A DNA stretch of 64,000 bases from the NCBI RefSeq assembly GCF_002119665.1, contig NZ_CP021111.1:868001-932000 (forward strand), given 5' to 3'. Position 1 is the first letter of the stretch. Each line of letters starts with the position of its first letter. The notes under the pieces are model-generated. The model was given only the letters and a program-made list of their open reading frames with translations. It was not told where the DNA came from and ran no database searches. Below are positions 8,606-18,167 of this stretch, in pieces. A program made the translations under genes and the position numbers. Source of the stretch: Bordetella genomosp. 13 (GTDB taxonomy: Bacteria; Pseudomonadota; Gammaproteobacteria; Burkholderiales; Burkholderiaceae_B).

Positions 8606-8961
8606 GCCATGCAACGGGGGCTTGGGCGCTTTTCTGGCAGGCGTCGCGCCGCTGCGAACCGCCTTCAGTATGGCCGGGGCGTGCGGCCCTGGCAAGGCGG
8701 CCCCGCCCCCACGGCATGGCTGGCGGCCCTTGCCTCGATACCTATAATGAAAGGGTCGAGTAGCGTGGGTTTCCGCAGCAGTCCTCCCATCCGCACAGGT
8801 TCGGACACCATGAGTCCGGCTTGTCGCGTCTTGTCAACAGCACGTCCCCTGATAGCAGTACACTCGCGTCCGTTTTACCTGCAGCGCGCGCCCGCCGCGC
8901 GGCTGCGGCAGATCGACGGCCCACACCTCGCGCCAATTCGCCTTGCCCCTGGAGCGCCCGC
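8606..8961. other. Intergenic region ahead of the decarboxylase gene
   Basis: No credible gene is seen. A consensus TATAAT occurs at 8743-8748, but its -35 region is weak. A small hairpin (CGGAC at 8802-8806 with GTCCG at 8814-8818) lies in the probable 5' leader. If transcription starts near 8755, the leader would be about 200 bases long, enough to hold a regulatory structure, but I recognise no known riboswitch. Confidence 0.4.
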
Positions 8962-11223
8962 ATGAAATTCCGGTTCCCTATTTTCATCATTGACGAAGAC
9001 TATCGTTCCGAGAACGCCTCGGGGCTGGGAATTCGCGCGCTGGCCGCCGCCATCGAGGCCGAGGGTGTCGAGGTGCTCGGCGTAACGAGCTACGGCGACC
9101 TGAGTTCGTTCGCCCAGCAGCAAAGCCGCGCCAGCGCCTTCATCCTGTCCATCGACGATGAAGAGTTCGACGATTCGTCGCCCGAGGACGTGGCCAGCGC
9201 CATCAAGAACCTGCGCTCGTTCATCGGCGAACTGCGCTTTCGCAACGCCGACATCCCCATCTATCTGTACGGCGAGACGCGCACGTCCGAGCACATCCCC
9301 AACGACATCCTGCGCGAGCTGCACGGCTTCATTCACATGTTCGAGGACACGCCCGAGTTCGTGGCGCGCCACATCATCCGCGAAGCCCGCAGCTACGTCG
9401 ACGGGCTGGCCCCGCCGTTCTTCCGCGAGCTGGTCGAGTACGCGCAGGAAGGCTCGTACTCTTGGCACTGCCCGGGCCATTCGGGCGGCGTGGCGTTCCT
9501 GAAGAGCCCGGTGGGCCAGATGTTCCACCAGTTCTTCGGCGAGAACATGCTGCGCGCCGACGTGTGCAACGCGGTCGACGAACTGGGCCAGCTGCTGGAC
9601 CACACCGGCCCGGTGGCCGAGTCCGAACTCAACGCGGCGCGCATCTTCCACGCCGACCACTGTTTCTTCGTCACCAACGGCACTTCCACCTCGAACAAGG
9701 TGGTGTGGCATGCCAACGTGGCGGCGGGCGACGTGGTGGTGGTCGACCGCAACTGCCACAAGTCGATCCTGCACGCCATCACGATGACGGGCGCCATTCC
9801 GGTGTTCCTGCGGCCCACCCGCAACCACCTGGGCATCATCGGGCCCATCCCCCTCGAAGAGTTCGAGCCCGAAAGCATCCGCAAGAAGATCGAGGCGAAC
9901 CCGTTCGCGCGCGAAGCGCTGAACAAGAAGCCGCGCATCCTCACGCTGACGCAGAGCACCTACGACGGCGTCATCTACAACGTCGAGATGATCAAGGAAA
10001 AGCTGGGCAGCTACGTCGACACGCTGCACTTCGACGAGGCTTGGCTGCCGCACGCGTCCTTCCACGAGTACTACCAGGACATGCATGCCATCGGCCAGAA
10101 CCGGCCGCGCAGCAAGGAAGCCATGGTGTTCGCCACGCACTCGACGCACAAGCTGCTGGCCGGCATCTCGCAGGCCTCGCAAATCATCGTGCAGGAGTCC
10201 GAGTCGCGCAAACTCGACCGCAACATCTTCAACGAGGCCTACCTGATGCACACCTCGACCTCGCCGCAGTACGCGATCATCGCGTCGTGCGACGTGGCCG
10301 CGGCCATGATGGAGCCGCCCGGCGGCACCGCGCTGGTCGAGGAGAGCATCCGCGAAGCCATGGACTTCCGCCGCGCCATGCGCAAGGTCGAGTCCGAGTT
10401 CGGCAAGAACGACTGGTGGTTCAAGGTATGGGGCCCCAACCGCCTGCCGGCCGACGGCATCGGCTATCGCGACGACTGGATCCTGCAGGCCAACGACCAT
10501 TGGCACGGCTTCGGCGAAATGGCCGACGGCTTCAACATGCTCGATCCCATCAAGGCCACGATCATCACCCCGGGCCTGGACATGTCGGGCAGCTTCGGCG
10601 AAACGGGCATTCCGGCCGCCCTGGTGTCCAAGTACCTGACCGAGCACGGCGTGGTGGTCGAGAAGACCGGCCTGTATTCGTTCTTCATCCTGTTCACCAT
10701 CGGCATCACCAAGGGCCGCTGGAACACGCTGCTGACCGCGCTGCAGCAGTTCAAGGACGACTACGACCGCAACCAGCCGATGTGGCGCATCCTGCCCGAG
10801 TTCTGTCGCGACCATCGCCGCTACGAGCGCATGGGCCTGCGCGACCTGTGCCAGCAGATCCACGAGGCCTATCGCGATCGCGACGTGGCGCGCCTGACCA
10901 CCGAAATGTACCTGAGCGACATGGTGCCGGCCCTGAAGCCCTCCGATGCATTCGCCCGCATGGCCCACCGCGAGGTCGAGCGCGTGGCCATCGACGAACT
11001 CGAGGGCCGCGTCACGGGCGTGCTGCTGACGCCGTATCCTCCCGGCATCCCGCTGCTGATTCCGGGCGAGCGCTTCAACCGCACCATCGTGCAATACCTG
11101 CAGTTCGCGCGCGAGTTCAACTCGCGGTTCCCCGGCTTCGAAACTTACATCCACGGCCTGGCAGAGGACACCGCGCCGGATGGCAGCAAGCGCTACTACG
11201 TGGACTGCCTGAAGGAAGACTGA
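8962..11223 (+). CDS. Orn/Lys/Arg decarboxylase (PLP-dependent, inducible type)
   Basis: The 753-residue product belongs to the large fold-type I basic amino acid decarboxylases. Domains in order are an N-terminal receiver-like wing domain (residues about 1-130), the PLP domain and a C-terminal domain. The PLP lysine is Lys397 in STHKLLAGISQASQ. WHCPGHSGGVAF and LHFDEAWLPHASF supply other cofactor contacts. Enzymes of this group make agmatine, cadaverine or putrescine and consume protons, often for acid resistance or polyamine supply. ATG 8962 follows GGAG and starts at the conserved MKFRFPIFIIDED. Which amino acid is used cannot be decided here, and no antiporter gene is adjacent. Confidence 0.92.
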   Translation: MKFRFPIFIIDEDYRSENASGLGIRALAAAIEAEGVEVLGVTSYGDLSSFAQQQSRASAFILSIDDEEFDDSSPEDVASAIKNLRSFIGELRFRNADIPIYLYGETRTSEHIPNDILRELHGFIHMFEDTPEFVARHIIREARSYVDGLAPPFFRELVEYAQEGSYSWHCPGHSGGVAFLKSPVGQMFHQFFGENMLRADVCNAVDELGQLLDHTGPVAESELNAARIFHADHCFFVTNGTSTSNKVVWHANVAAGDVVVVDRNCHKSILHAITMTGAIPVFLRPTRNHLGIIGPIPLEEFEPESIRKKIEANPFAREALNKKPRILTLTQSTYDGVIYNVEMIKEKLGSYVDTLHFDEAWLPHASFHEYYQDMHAIGQNRPRSKEAMVFATHSTHKLLAGISQASQIIVQESESRKLDRNIFNEAYLMHTSTSPQYAIIASCDVAAAMMEPPGGTALVEESIREAMDFRRAMRKVESEFGKNDWWFKVWGPNRLPADGIGYRDDWILQANDHWHGFGEMADGFNMLDPIKATIITPGLDMSGSFGETGIPAALVSKYLTEHGVVVEKTGLYSFFILFTIGITKGRWNTLLTALQQFKDDYDRNQPMWRILPEFCRDHRRYERMGLRDLCQQIHEAYRDRDVARLTTEMYLSDMVPALKPSDAFARMAHREVERVAIDELEGRVTGVLLTPYPPGIPLLIPGERFNRTIVQYLQFAREFNSRFPGFETYIHGLAEDTAPDGSKRYYVDCLKED

Positions 11224-11233
11224 CAGCGTCCCG

Positions 11234-12433
11234 ATGTACGACGTCGCGATCCTGGGCGCCGGCGCCGCGGGCATGATGTGCGCCGCGGTGGCGGGCCAGC
11301 GCGGCCTGCGCGTGGTGCTGGTCGACCATGCCGACAAGCTGGCCGAGAAGATCCGCATCTCGGGCGGCGGGCGCTGCAACTTCACCAACATCGGTGCGGG
11401 CCCCGCCAACTTTCTTTCCGAGAACCCGCACTTCTGCCGCTCGGCGCTGGCCGGCTACACGCCGCAGGACTTCATCGGCCTGGTGCGCAAGCATCGCATC
11501 GGCTGGCACGAGAAGCACCGCGGCCAGCTGTTCTGCGACGACTCCAGCGAGTCCATCATCCAGATGCTGCGCGCGGAATGCGAGCAGGGCGGCGTGGCCT
11601 GGCGCATGTCGTGCCGCGTGGCCGAAGTGGCCCGCGACGCCGACGCCTATGTGCTGCGCACCAGCCAGGGCGAGATCCGGGCCGCCAAACTGGTGGTGGC
11701 CACGGGTGGAATGGCCATCCCGCAACTGGGCGCCACCGACTTCGGGCTGAAGATCGCGCGGCAGTTCGGGCTCAAGGTGGTCGAGCCGCGTCCGGCGCTG
11801 GTGCCGCTGACCTTCGACGCCACCGAATGGAAGCCTTTCGCCGAGCTCTCCGGCGTGGCGCTCGAGGTCGGATTGGAGACGGGGCAGGGCGCCGCCCGCG
11901 GCGAGTTTCTCGAAGACCTGCTGTTCACCCATCGCGGGCTGTCCGGCCCGGCCATCCTGCAGATCTCCAGCTACTGGAGGCCCGGCGAGGCTATCACCCT
12001 CGACCTTGCGCCCGGCCGGGACATGGCAGCCGAACTGCTGGCGGTGAAGCCTGGCAACCGGCAGCAGTTGCATACCGTGCTGGGCGGCATGTGGCCCAAG
12101 CGCCTGGCCGACCGCTGGCTGCGCGCGGCCGGGCCGGGCGGCCAGGATCTGTCCGCCAGCCGCGTGGCCGACCTGCCCGACCGCGCCCTGCGCGAACTGG
12201 GCGCGCGCATCCAGCAATGGCGGCTGGTGCCCACCGGCACGGCCGGCTACAAGAAGGCCGAGGTGATGCGCGGTGGCGTGGACACCCGCGGCCTGGACCA
12301 GAAATCCATGCAGGCACGCGGCGTGCATGGGCTGTACTTCATCGGCGAAACCGTCGACGTCACCGGCTGGCTGGGAGGCTACAACTTCCAGTGGGCCTGG
12401 GCATCGGGCGTGGCCTGCGGCAAGGCGCTGTAG
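11234..12433 (+). CDS. BaiN/HI0933-family NAD(P)/FAD-dependent oxidoreductase
   Basis: The 399-residue flavoprotein opens with the FAD-binding motif VAILGAGAAGMMCA and carries the family hallmark KIRISGGGRCNFTN near residue 45. VVATGGMAIPQLGATDFG and the C-terminal GLYFIGETVDVTGWLGGYNF are also diagnostic. The exact reaction of this widespread family (YhiN/BaiN/RdsA group) is poorly defined; some members reduce double bonds. The gene starts 10 bases after the decarboxylase stop, so the two are probably cotranscribed, although no functional link is known. Confidence 0.88.
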   Translation: MYDVAILGAGAAGMMCAAVAGQRGLRVVLVDHADKLAEKIRISGGGRCNFTNIGAGPANFLSENPHFCRSALAGYTPQDFIGLVRKHRIGWHEKHRGQLFCDDSSESIIQMLRAECEQGGVAWRMSCRVAEVARDADAYVLRTSQGEIRAAKLVVATGGMAIPQLGATDFGLKIARQFGLKVVEPRPALVPLTFDATEWKPFAELSGVALEVGLETGQGAARGEFLEDLLFTHRGLSGPAILQISSYWRPGEAITLDLAPGRDMAAELLAVKPGNRQQLHTVLGGMWPKRLADRWLRAAGPGGQDLSASRVADLPDRALRELGARIQQWRLVPTGTAGYKKAEVMRGGVDTRGLDQKSMQARGVHGLYFIGETVDVTGWLGGYNFQWAWASGVACGKAL

Positions 12434-12641
12434 CGGCATTGCCGCGACGAACTGCCGCGTTTCCTTCAGCGCCATCCCGATCACGCGGTCGCACGCCGCG
12501 CCGCGAGCCTATCGCCCTGAGACGGGCAGGCCGGCACGAACCATGCTGAGTTGACCCGGAACGCGCGAACCGCCCGTCGCGCGGCTGCGTGCGTGCCAGC
12601 CTGAACCGCGGCCTGTCGAAGGCCGACAACCGGAGATTCCA

Positions 12642-13268
<627 letters not shown>

Positions 13269-13308
13269 TGCGGGTTCGGGGCGAGCGCGCCGGCCGGCCC
13301 GCCCTGGT

Positions 13309-14256
13309 TCATGACCGCGAGGCCTGCCGCGGCCGCAGCCCGGGCGGCGCATCGGGCGGCCGGGCAAAGGCCTCGCGCAGGAAATCCACGAACGCGACGA
13401 CCCGCCCGGCATACTGGTGTTGCGGCAGATACACCGCATAGATGTCCGCCGGTGGTGTGCGGTAGCGGCCCAGCACTTGGCGCAGCCGGTCCGTTGCCAG
13501 GTGGGCCGCAATGTCCCACTCGGCGCGCAGGATGATGCCATGCCCGTCCAGCGCCCAGTTCACGGCGATGGCCCCGTCGTTGGTGCTCATATGCACCCCC
13601 ACCTTCACCGTATGCGTGCGCTTGCCTCGATGCAGGCGCCAGACGCCATGCGTTTCGCTGCCGTGCCGGATGTCGATGCAGGCGTGCCGCGCGAGGTCTT
13701 CGGGCACCAGCGGTTCGCCGTGGCGCGCCAGATAAGACGGTGCGGCGCACAGCAGCCTCCGGTTCGCGGCAATGCGCCTGGCGATGACGCGGGCTTCGGG
13801 CGGCTCGCCGAAGCGCACGCAGACGTCGAAGGCATCCTCGGTGAGCGCGGGCGGCGCCACCGTCAGCTGGAGCTGCACGTCCACGCCCGGATAACGGTGG
13901 CGGAATGCTGACAGCAGCGGGGCCACGTGGTTGCGGCCGAATCCCAGCGTGGCGTTCACGCGCAGAAGGCCCTTGGGTTCCTGCGGCGCCCTGGACACAT
14001 GGCGCTCCATGTCCTCGATGTCGGCCAGGATGCGCCGCGCATGCATCAGGTAGATCTCGCCTTCTTCGGTCAGGTGCATGCGGCGCGTGGTGCGCGTCAG
14101 CAGCCGCACGCCAAGGCGCGCCTCCATCTGTGCCAGCCGCTTGGTAACCGCGGGCGGGCTGACGCCGATCTCGCGCGCGGCCGCCGCCAGGCTGCTGCAG
14201 CGCGCCACGATGCTGAAGAACGCCATGTCGGTAGGAGCCAGGGACGTGCTCATCAT
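13309..14256 (-). CDS. LysR-type transcriptional regulator
   Basis: The 315-residue protein has the LysR helix-turn-helix (SLAAAAREIGVSPPAVTKRL, about residues 22-41) and an effector domain of the CrgA/DsdC-like type. It is divergent from the second Bug gene and probably controls it. Tandem ATG codons at 14256 and 14253 are both possible starts; neither has a strong ribosome site. The region next to the start has AT-rich half-sites (ATTAACCAGATGGAAATAAT, 14256-14275), unusual in this GC-rich sequence and suitable for autoregulation by a LysR protein. The effector is unknown. Confidence 0.87.
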   Translation of the reverse strand: MMSTSLAPTDMAFFSIVARCSSLAAAAREIGVSPPAVTKRLAQMEARLGVRLLTRTTRRMHLTEEGEIYLMHARRILADIEDMERHVSRAPQEPKGLLRVNATLGFGRNHVAPLLSAFRHRYPGVDVQLQLTVAPPALTEDAFDVCVRFGEPPEARVIARRIAANRRLLCAAPSYLARHGEPLVPEDLARHACIDIRHGSETHGVWRLHRGKRTHTVKVGVHMSTNDGAIAVNWALDGHGIILRAEWDIAAHLATDRLRQVLGRYRTPPADIYAVYLPQHQYAGRVVAFVDFLREAFARPPDAPPGLRPRQASRS

Positions 14257-14390
14257 TAACCAGATGGAAATAATGGAATAACTTTCTGCGTGTTTGTTGC
14301 CATTCTAGCGGGCTTAGAGTGCAGACGATCCGTCAGCAAGGCGCGGCTACCGGCATTGCCCGGATATATCGAGAACAACCAGGAGACTCC

Positions 14391-15380
14391 ATGTCATTGA
14401 CCTCTCTGTTGCGGCATTGCCGCCATATGCTGGGCGCGCTGGCGTTGCTGCCCATGGCCGTTGCGGCGCAGTCCGCCTATCCCGGCGACCGGCCCGTATC
14501 CATCGTCGTGCCTTACTCGCCGGGCGGCGCCACCGACGCGGTCGCGAGGCTGCTCAGCACCAAGCTGACCGGCACCATGAAGGGCACCTTCATCGTCGAG
14601 AACAAGCCGGGCGCCAGCGGCACCATCGCCATGTCGTCGGTGGTGCGCGCGCGGCCCGACGGCCACACGCTGTTCATGAACGAGATCACATCCACGGTGG
14701 TGTCCGAACTCGTGCCCAACCTCAGCTTCGATCCCATCAAGTCCCTGCAGCCGGCGGTGCTGGTGGCCGAGACTCCGTTCGTGCTGGTGATCAACAGCAG
14801 CGTGCCGGCACGCAACCTGACCGAGTTCGTGGCATATGCGCGCGCCAATCCGGACAAGATCACCTACGGCTCCGGCGGCGTGGGCAGCGGCCCGCACCTG
14901 GCCGGCGAGCTGTTCAAGCAACTGACGGGCGCGGACATCCTGCACGTGCCGTATCGCGGCTCCGGTCCCGCGCTGCAGGATCTGCTCGGTGGCCAGATCC
15001 AGATGCTGATCACCGCCGCGCCGACCGTGGCGCCCTTCATCAGCGAAGGCCGGCTGCGGGCCCTGGCGGTAGCGCGCAATGAACGCATCAAGGCCCTGCC
15101 CAACGTGCCGACCGCCAAGGAAGCGGGCCTGGCAGGCTTCGAGATCAGCAACTGGTTCGGCCTGGCCGCGCCGCTGGACACGCCGCAGCCGGTCCTGGAC
15201 GCCATCGCCCAGGGGGTGAATCGGGCTTTGAAGGACAGCGATTTCCTCGCCAGCCTGGACACCGCGGGCGCGGTGCCGCTGGGCGGCACCTCGAGCGCGG
15301 CCCGCGAGCACGTGTCGCAGGAAACCAGGCGCTGGAGCGCGATGCTGCAGGCCAACGCCGCGCAGGGCGCCAAGCGCTGA
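14391..15380 (+). CDS. Bug-family tripartite tricarboxylate transporter substrate-binding protein
   Basis: This 329-residue periplasmic receptor has a signal peptide through ALLPMAVAAQS and a mature start YPGDRPVSIVVPYSPGGATD typical of Bug proteins. It also has ARPDGHTLFMNE and YRGSGPALQDLLGGQIQ. ATG 14391 has AGGAG eight bases before it. It is only moderately similar to the Bug protein at 4.9 kb, so the two likely bind different acids. It precedes an enolase-superfamily dehydratase by 78 bases and faces a LysR regulator, suggesting an inducible uptake and dehydration route for an aldonic or uronic acid. Confidence 0.92.
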   Translation: MSLTSLLRHCRHMLGALALLPMAVAAQSAYPGDRPVSIVVPYSPGGATDAVARLLSTKLTGTMKGTFIVENKPGASGTIAMSSVVRARPDGHTLFMNEITSTVVSELVPNLSFDPIKSLQPAVLVAETPFVLVINSSVPARNLTEFVAYARANPDKITYGSGGVGSGPHLAGELFKQLTGADILHVPYRGSGPALQDLLGGQIQMLITAAPTVAPFISEGRLRALAVARNERIKALPNVPTAKEAGLAGFEISNWFGLAAPLDTPQPVLDAIAQGVNRALKDSDFLASLDTAGAVPLGGTSSAAREHVSQETRRWSAMLQANAAQGAKR

Positions 15381-15458
15381 CGACAACGCAGGGCGGGCGC
15401 GGCCGAGGCGGGCGTGCCCGATGAATCGCCATACCCGTGGCAGCTACAAAGGAAGGCA

Positions 15459-16622
15459 ATGAAAATCAAGCGTATCGTCCCGCTGCACGTGGGCCAGTTC
15501 ATGTATGCCCGGATCGAAACCGATTCCGGCCTGGTGGGCATCGGCGAGGCCGGCACCTGGGGCCATCTGCAGGCCGCGGGCGCCGCCATCCAGCGCTTCG
15601 CCGAATACCTGGAAGGCAAGCCGGCCTTCGACATCGAGCATCACTGGAACGTGATGCATCGCTTCAGCTACTTCCAGGGGCTGGCGATCAACGCGGCGAT
15701 CTCGGCGATCGACATCGCGCTGTGGGACATCAAGGGCCAGGCGCTCGGCGTGCCGATCTACGAACTGCTGGGCGGCGCGGTGCGCAAGAAGGCACGCATC
15801 TATGGCCATGTCTACGAAAGCTCGATCGAGAAGATCCTGGTCGAATGCCAGGCCAAGATGGATGCCGGCTTCAACGCGTTCGGCCATCTCAATCCTTTCC
15901 TGGACGAGGGCAACGACCAGGTGTGGTTCAAGACCCATATCAAGAAGATGCGCGACGCCATCGACAACGTGCATCGCATACGCGAGGTGGTGGGCGATCG
16001 CGTGGACCTGCTGATCGAATTGCACCGCCGCCTGACGCCGCCCGAAGCCGTGACCTTCACCAACGCGATCGAGGACACGCATCCCATGTTCGTCGAGGAT
16101 CCCATCCGACCCGAGGGGCCCGACGCCATGGCTCGCGTGGCCGACAAGATCAACGTGCCCATCGCCACCGGCGAACGCTTCGCCACCATCTACGAGTTCC
16201 AGGCGCTGCTGGCGCGCAACGCCGTCGAGTTCGCGCGGGTGGACCTGTGCCTGTGCGGCGGCATCACGGGCGGGCGCAAGGTGGCCGCCATGGCCGAGGC
16301 TCATCACGTGCAGATCGTGCCGCACAACCCGTTGTCGCCGATCGGGCTTGCCGCCTGCCTGCAACTGGCGGCGGCGGTTCCCAACTTCGCCATTCAGGAA
16401 TACGCTACGGGCTTCGAGGCCGGCATCTTCGAATCGCGGCCGGAGCACCTGGGCAGTGACGTCGTCGACGAGGTGCCGCGGCCCGACCAGGGGTTCGTCG
16501 ACATTCCCAGTCGTCCCGGCCTCGGGATGGCGCTGGTACCGGATGCGCAGCAACGGCGTCCGCCGCTGTCCAAGCCGATCTCGATGCGTCCGCATTTCGA
16601 CGGCTTCGTCATCGACCAATAG
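15459..16622 (+). CDS. Mandelate racemase/muconate lactonizing enzyme family protein (probable sugar-acid dehydratase)
   Basis: The 387-residue enzyme has the enolase-superfamily capping domain followed by a TIM barrel. Metal ligands are seen in LLIELHRRL, MFVEDPIRPEG and ATGERFATIYEF, and a catalytic histidine in QIVPHNPLSPIGLA; this layout resembles galactonate dehydratase-type members. Such enzymes abstract the proton alpha to a carboxylate and dehydrate sugar acids to 2-keto-3-deoxy acids. GGAAGG precedes ATG 15459. The upstream Bug receptor and LysR regulator support an imported sugar acid as substrate, but which one cannot be read from the sequence. Confidence 0.85.
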   Translation: MKIKRIVPLHVGQFMYARIETDSGLVGIGEAGTWGHLQAAGAAIQRFAEYLEGKPAFDIEHHWNVMHRFSYFQGLAINAAISAIDIALWDIKGQALGVPIYELLGGAVRKKARIYGHVYESSIEKILVECQAKMDAGFNAFGHLNPFLDEGNDQVWFKTHIKKMRDAIDNVHRIREVVGDRVDLLIELHRRLTPPEAVTFTNAIEDTHPMFVEDPIRPEGPDAMARVADKINVPIATGERFATIYEFQALLARNAVEFARVDLCLCGGITGGRKVAAMAEAHHVQIVPHNPLSPIGLAACLQLAAAVPNFAIQEYATGFEAGIFESRPEHLGSDVVDEVPRPDQGFVDIPSRPGLGMALVPDAQQRRPPLSKPISMRPHFDGFVIDQ

Positions 16623-16640
16623 CCGGCAGCGGCAGCGGCT

Positions 16641-16672
16641 GCGGCGTGCCGGACCTGCGGGCGGCACGCCGC
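16641..16672 (+). terminator. Hairpin after the dehydratase gene, possible terminator
   Basis: GCGGCGTGCC (16641-16650) pairs perfectly with GGCACGCCGC (16663-16672) around a 12-base loop, 19 bases after the stop. Only TTGCT follows, so the U tract is weak. Confidence 0.4.
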
Positions 16673-16694
16673 TTGCTGAGAAGCGGCATACCGG

Positions 16695-16727
16695 TTGTAT
16701 GCTTTATTGAAAATGACTATCATTAAC
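16695..16727 (+). promoter_or_regulatory. Sigma-70 promoter overlapped by a Fur box, upstream of the ZIP transporter
   Basis: TTGTAT (16695-16700) and TATCAT (16718-16723) are separated by exactly 17 bases. GAAAATGACTATCATTAAC (16709-16727) matches 15 of 19 positions of the Fur consensus and covers the -10. The arrangement predicts iron-dependent repression. The region is AT-rich against a GC-rich background. Confidence 0.7.
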
Positions 16728-16764
16728 AATAAAGCGTATGACTTTGGCAACCCAGGAATTGCCG

Positions 16765-17670
16765 ATGAACACCCACAGCCGCCACCGCGTACGACCCGCC
16801 GCCACCAGCGTCAGCATCTGGACGCTTACCGTGCTCGTCGCATGTCTCGCCATGCACCAGCTGTGGGCGTACTTCGCGGTGCGCACGCCCGCCGTGTCCG
16901 ACGCGCTGCTGGGCGGAATGGTGGCGGCCGCCGCCACCGCGCTGGGCACGCTGCCCGTGGTGTTCTCGCAGACGCTCTCCGAGAAGGTGCAGGACATCAT
17001 GTTCGGCTTCGGCGCGGGGGTGATGCTTGCCGCCTGTGCCTTCTCGCTCGTGGTGCCGGGCGTGGCCGCCGCCGAAGCGCTGGGACACGGCGCCTGGACG
17101 TCGGCGGGCATCGTGGGCGTGGCGGTGCTGCTGGGCGGAGCCGCGCTGCTGCTGGCCGACCGCGTGCTGCCGCACGAGCATTTCATCAAGGGCAAAGAGG
17201 GCGGCCGCGACCGCGCCGACTCAAAGAAACTGCGCCGGACGTGGCTGTTCGTCTTCGCCATCATCCTGCACAACGTGCCCGAAGGGTTGGCGATCGGGGT
17301 GAGCTTCGTCGGCAACGACGCGTTGCGCGGCACGGCGCTCGCCACGGGCATCGCCATCCAGGACGTGCCCGAAGGCCTGGTGGTGGCGGTGGCGCTGATG
17401 GCCGCCGGCTATGGGCGCGCGACGGCCGTGGCCATCGGCATGCTGTCGGGCCTGGTCGAGCCGCTGGGCGCGGTGCTGGGCGCCGCCATCGCGGGTTGGT
17501 CGGCCGCCATGCTGCCATGGGGCCTCGGATTCGCCGCGGGCGCCATGCTGTTCGTGATCAGCCACGAGATCATCCCCGAGTCGCACCGCAAGGGTCACGA
17601 GGTCGCCGCCACCTGCGGGCTGATGATCGGCTTCGTGCTGATGATGATCCTGGACACCGTGCTCGGATAA
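16765..17670 (+). CDS. ZIP-family divalent metal transporter
   Basis: The 301-residue inner-membrane protein has eight predicted transmembrane segments and the ZIP metal-binding helices: HNVPEGLAIG in the fourth and AIQDVPEGLVVA in the fifth, with SHEIIPESH later. A cytoplasmic loop with PHEHFIKGKEG may bind metal. ATG 16765 is preferred over ATG 16738. The predicted transcription start near 16730 leaves almost no leader for 16738, while AGGAA lies six bases before 16765. ZIP proteins bring zinc, iron or manganese into the cytoplasm; the overlapping Fur box favours iron or a metal needed during iron limitation. It appears monocistronic. Confidence 0.88.
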   Translation: MNTHSRHRVRPAATSVSIWTLTVLVACLAMHQLWAYFAVRTPAVSDALLGGMVAAAATALGTLPVVFSQTLSEKVQDIMFGFGAGVMLAACAFSLVVPGVAAAEALGHGAWTSAGIVGVAVLLGGAALLLADRVLPHEHFIKGKEGGRDRADSKKLRRTWLFVFAIILHNVPEGLAIGVSFVGNDALRGTALATGIAIQDVPEGLVVAVALMAAGYGRATAVAIGMLSGLVEPLGAVLGAAIAGWSAAMLPWGLGFAAGAMLFVISHEIIPESHRKGHEVAATCGLMIGFVLMMILDTVLG

Positions 17671-17851
17671 AGCCGCCGATGCGGCTGCGGCTCACCCGAG
17701 GCTGACGCCGCGTGAGTTCTGACTCGGTGCTCCGGACTCCGCGCGGGCACGAGGCGAAGCCACGGCCTACCGTGGCGCCCGCGGCGGCGGCGCCACGTCC
17801 CCGCTTTGCGGCGCCCGGCTTTCGGGGTATGCTTGCCGCGCTGTCACGCAT

Positions 17852-18076
17852 GTTGCGGGAGAGAGCCGCTTTGTCGGCCGCCGAAGGCGCAATTCGCCCG
17901 GAATCGCTCAGGTAACCCATACCGCAACTGCATCGTCCGCGGCGCCCATCGCGCCGCACCGAAACAGCACTCTGGAGAGACCTGGTGCCCGCCCGGCGCT
18001 TCGCGCAGGCAGGCCACCCAGGCGCCGAAGGTGCAAACCCGCCGCCGCGGGGCAACTCTCAGGCAAAAGGACAGAG
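17852..18076 (+). ncRNA. Tandem glycine riboswitch (gcvT type)
   Basis: Two glycine aptamers lie in the gcvT leader. The first has P1 arms GTTGCGG (17852-17858) and CCGCAAC (17922-17928), with GGGAGAG after the 5' arm and CCGAAGG at 17881-17887. The second runs from CTCTG (17970-17974) to CAGAG (18072-18076), with GGAGAG, CCGAAGG (18025-18031) and the signature GGCAACTCTCAGGCAAAAGG. The linker is about 41 bases. In this family glycine binding usually switches on the cleavage operon. A TATGCT at 17828-17833 may be the -10 of the promoter. The 3' aptamer ends 91 bases before the gcvT start, leaving room for the expression platform. Confidence 0.93.
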
Positions 18077-18167
18077 GGGCGGAAGAATCGGCCGATCGCC
18101 GGGGCTTTCGCTTCGCATCGGCATCGCGCAATCCCTTGCGGCGCCGCTGCCGCTGGAGTCTCTCCGC

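Noticed and set aside
8743..8748. Consensus TATAAT as a firm promoter for the decarboxylase
   Set aside because: No acceptable -35 lies at 16-18 bases, so it is mentioned only as a possibility.
8875..11409. An 844-codon reverse frame opposite the decarboxylase
   Set aside because: Antisense shadow of a well-supported gene; no domain is recognisable and composition is typical of such shadows.
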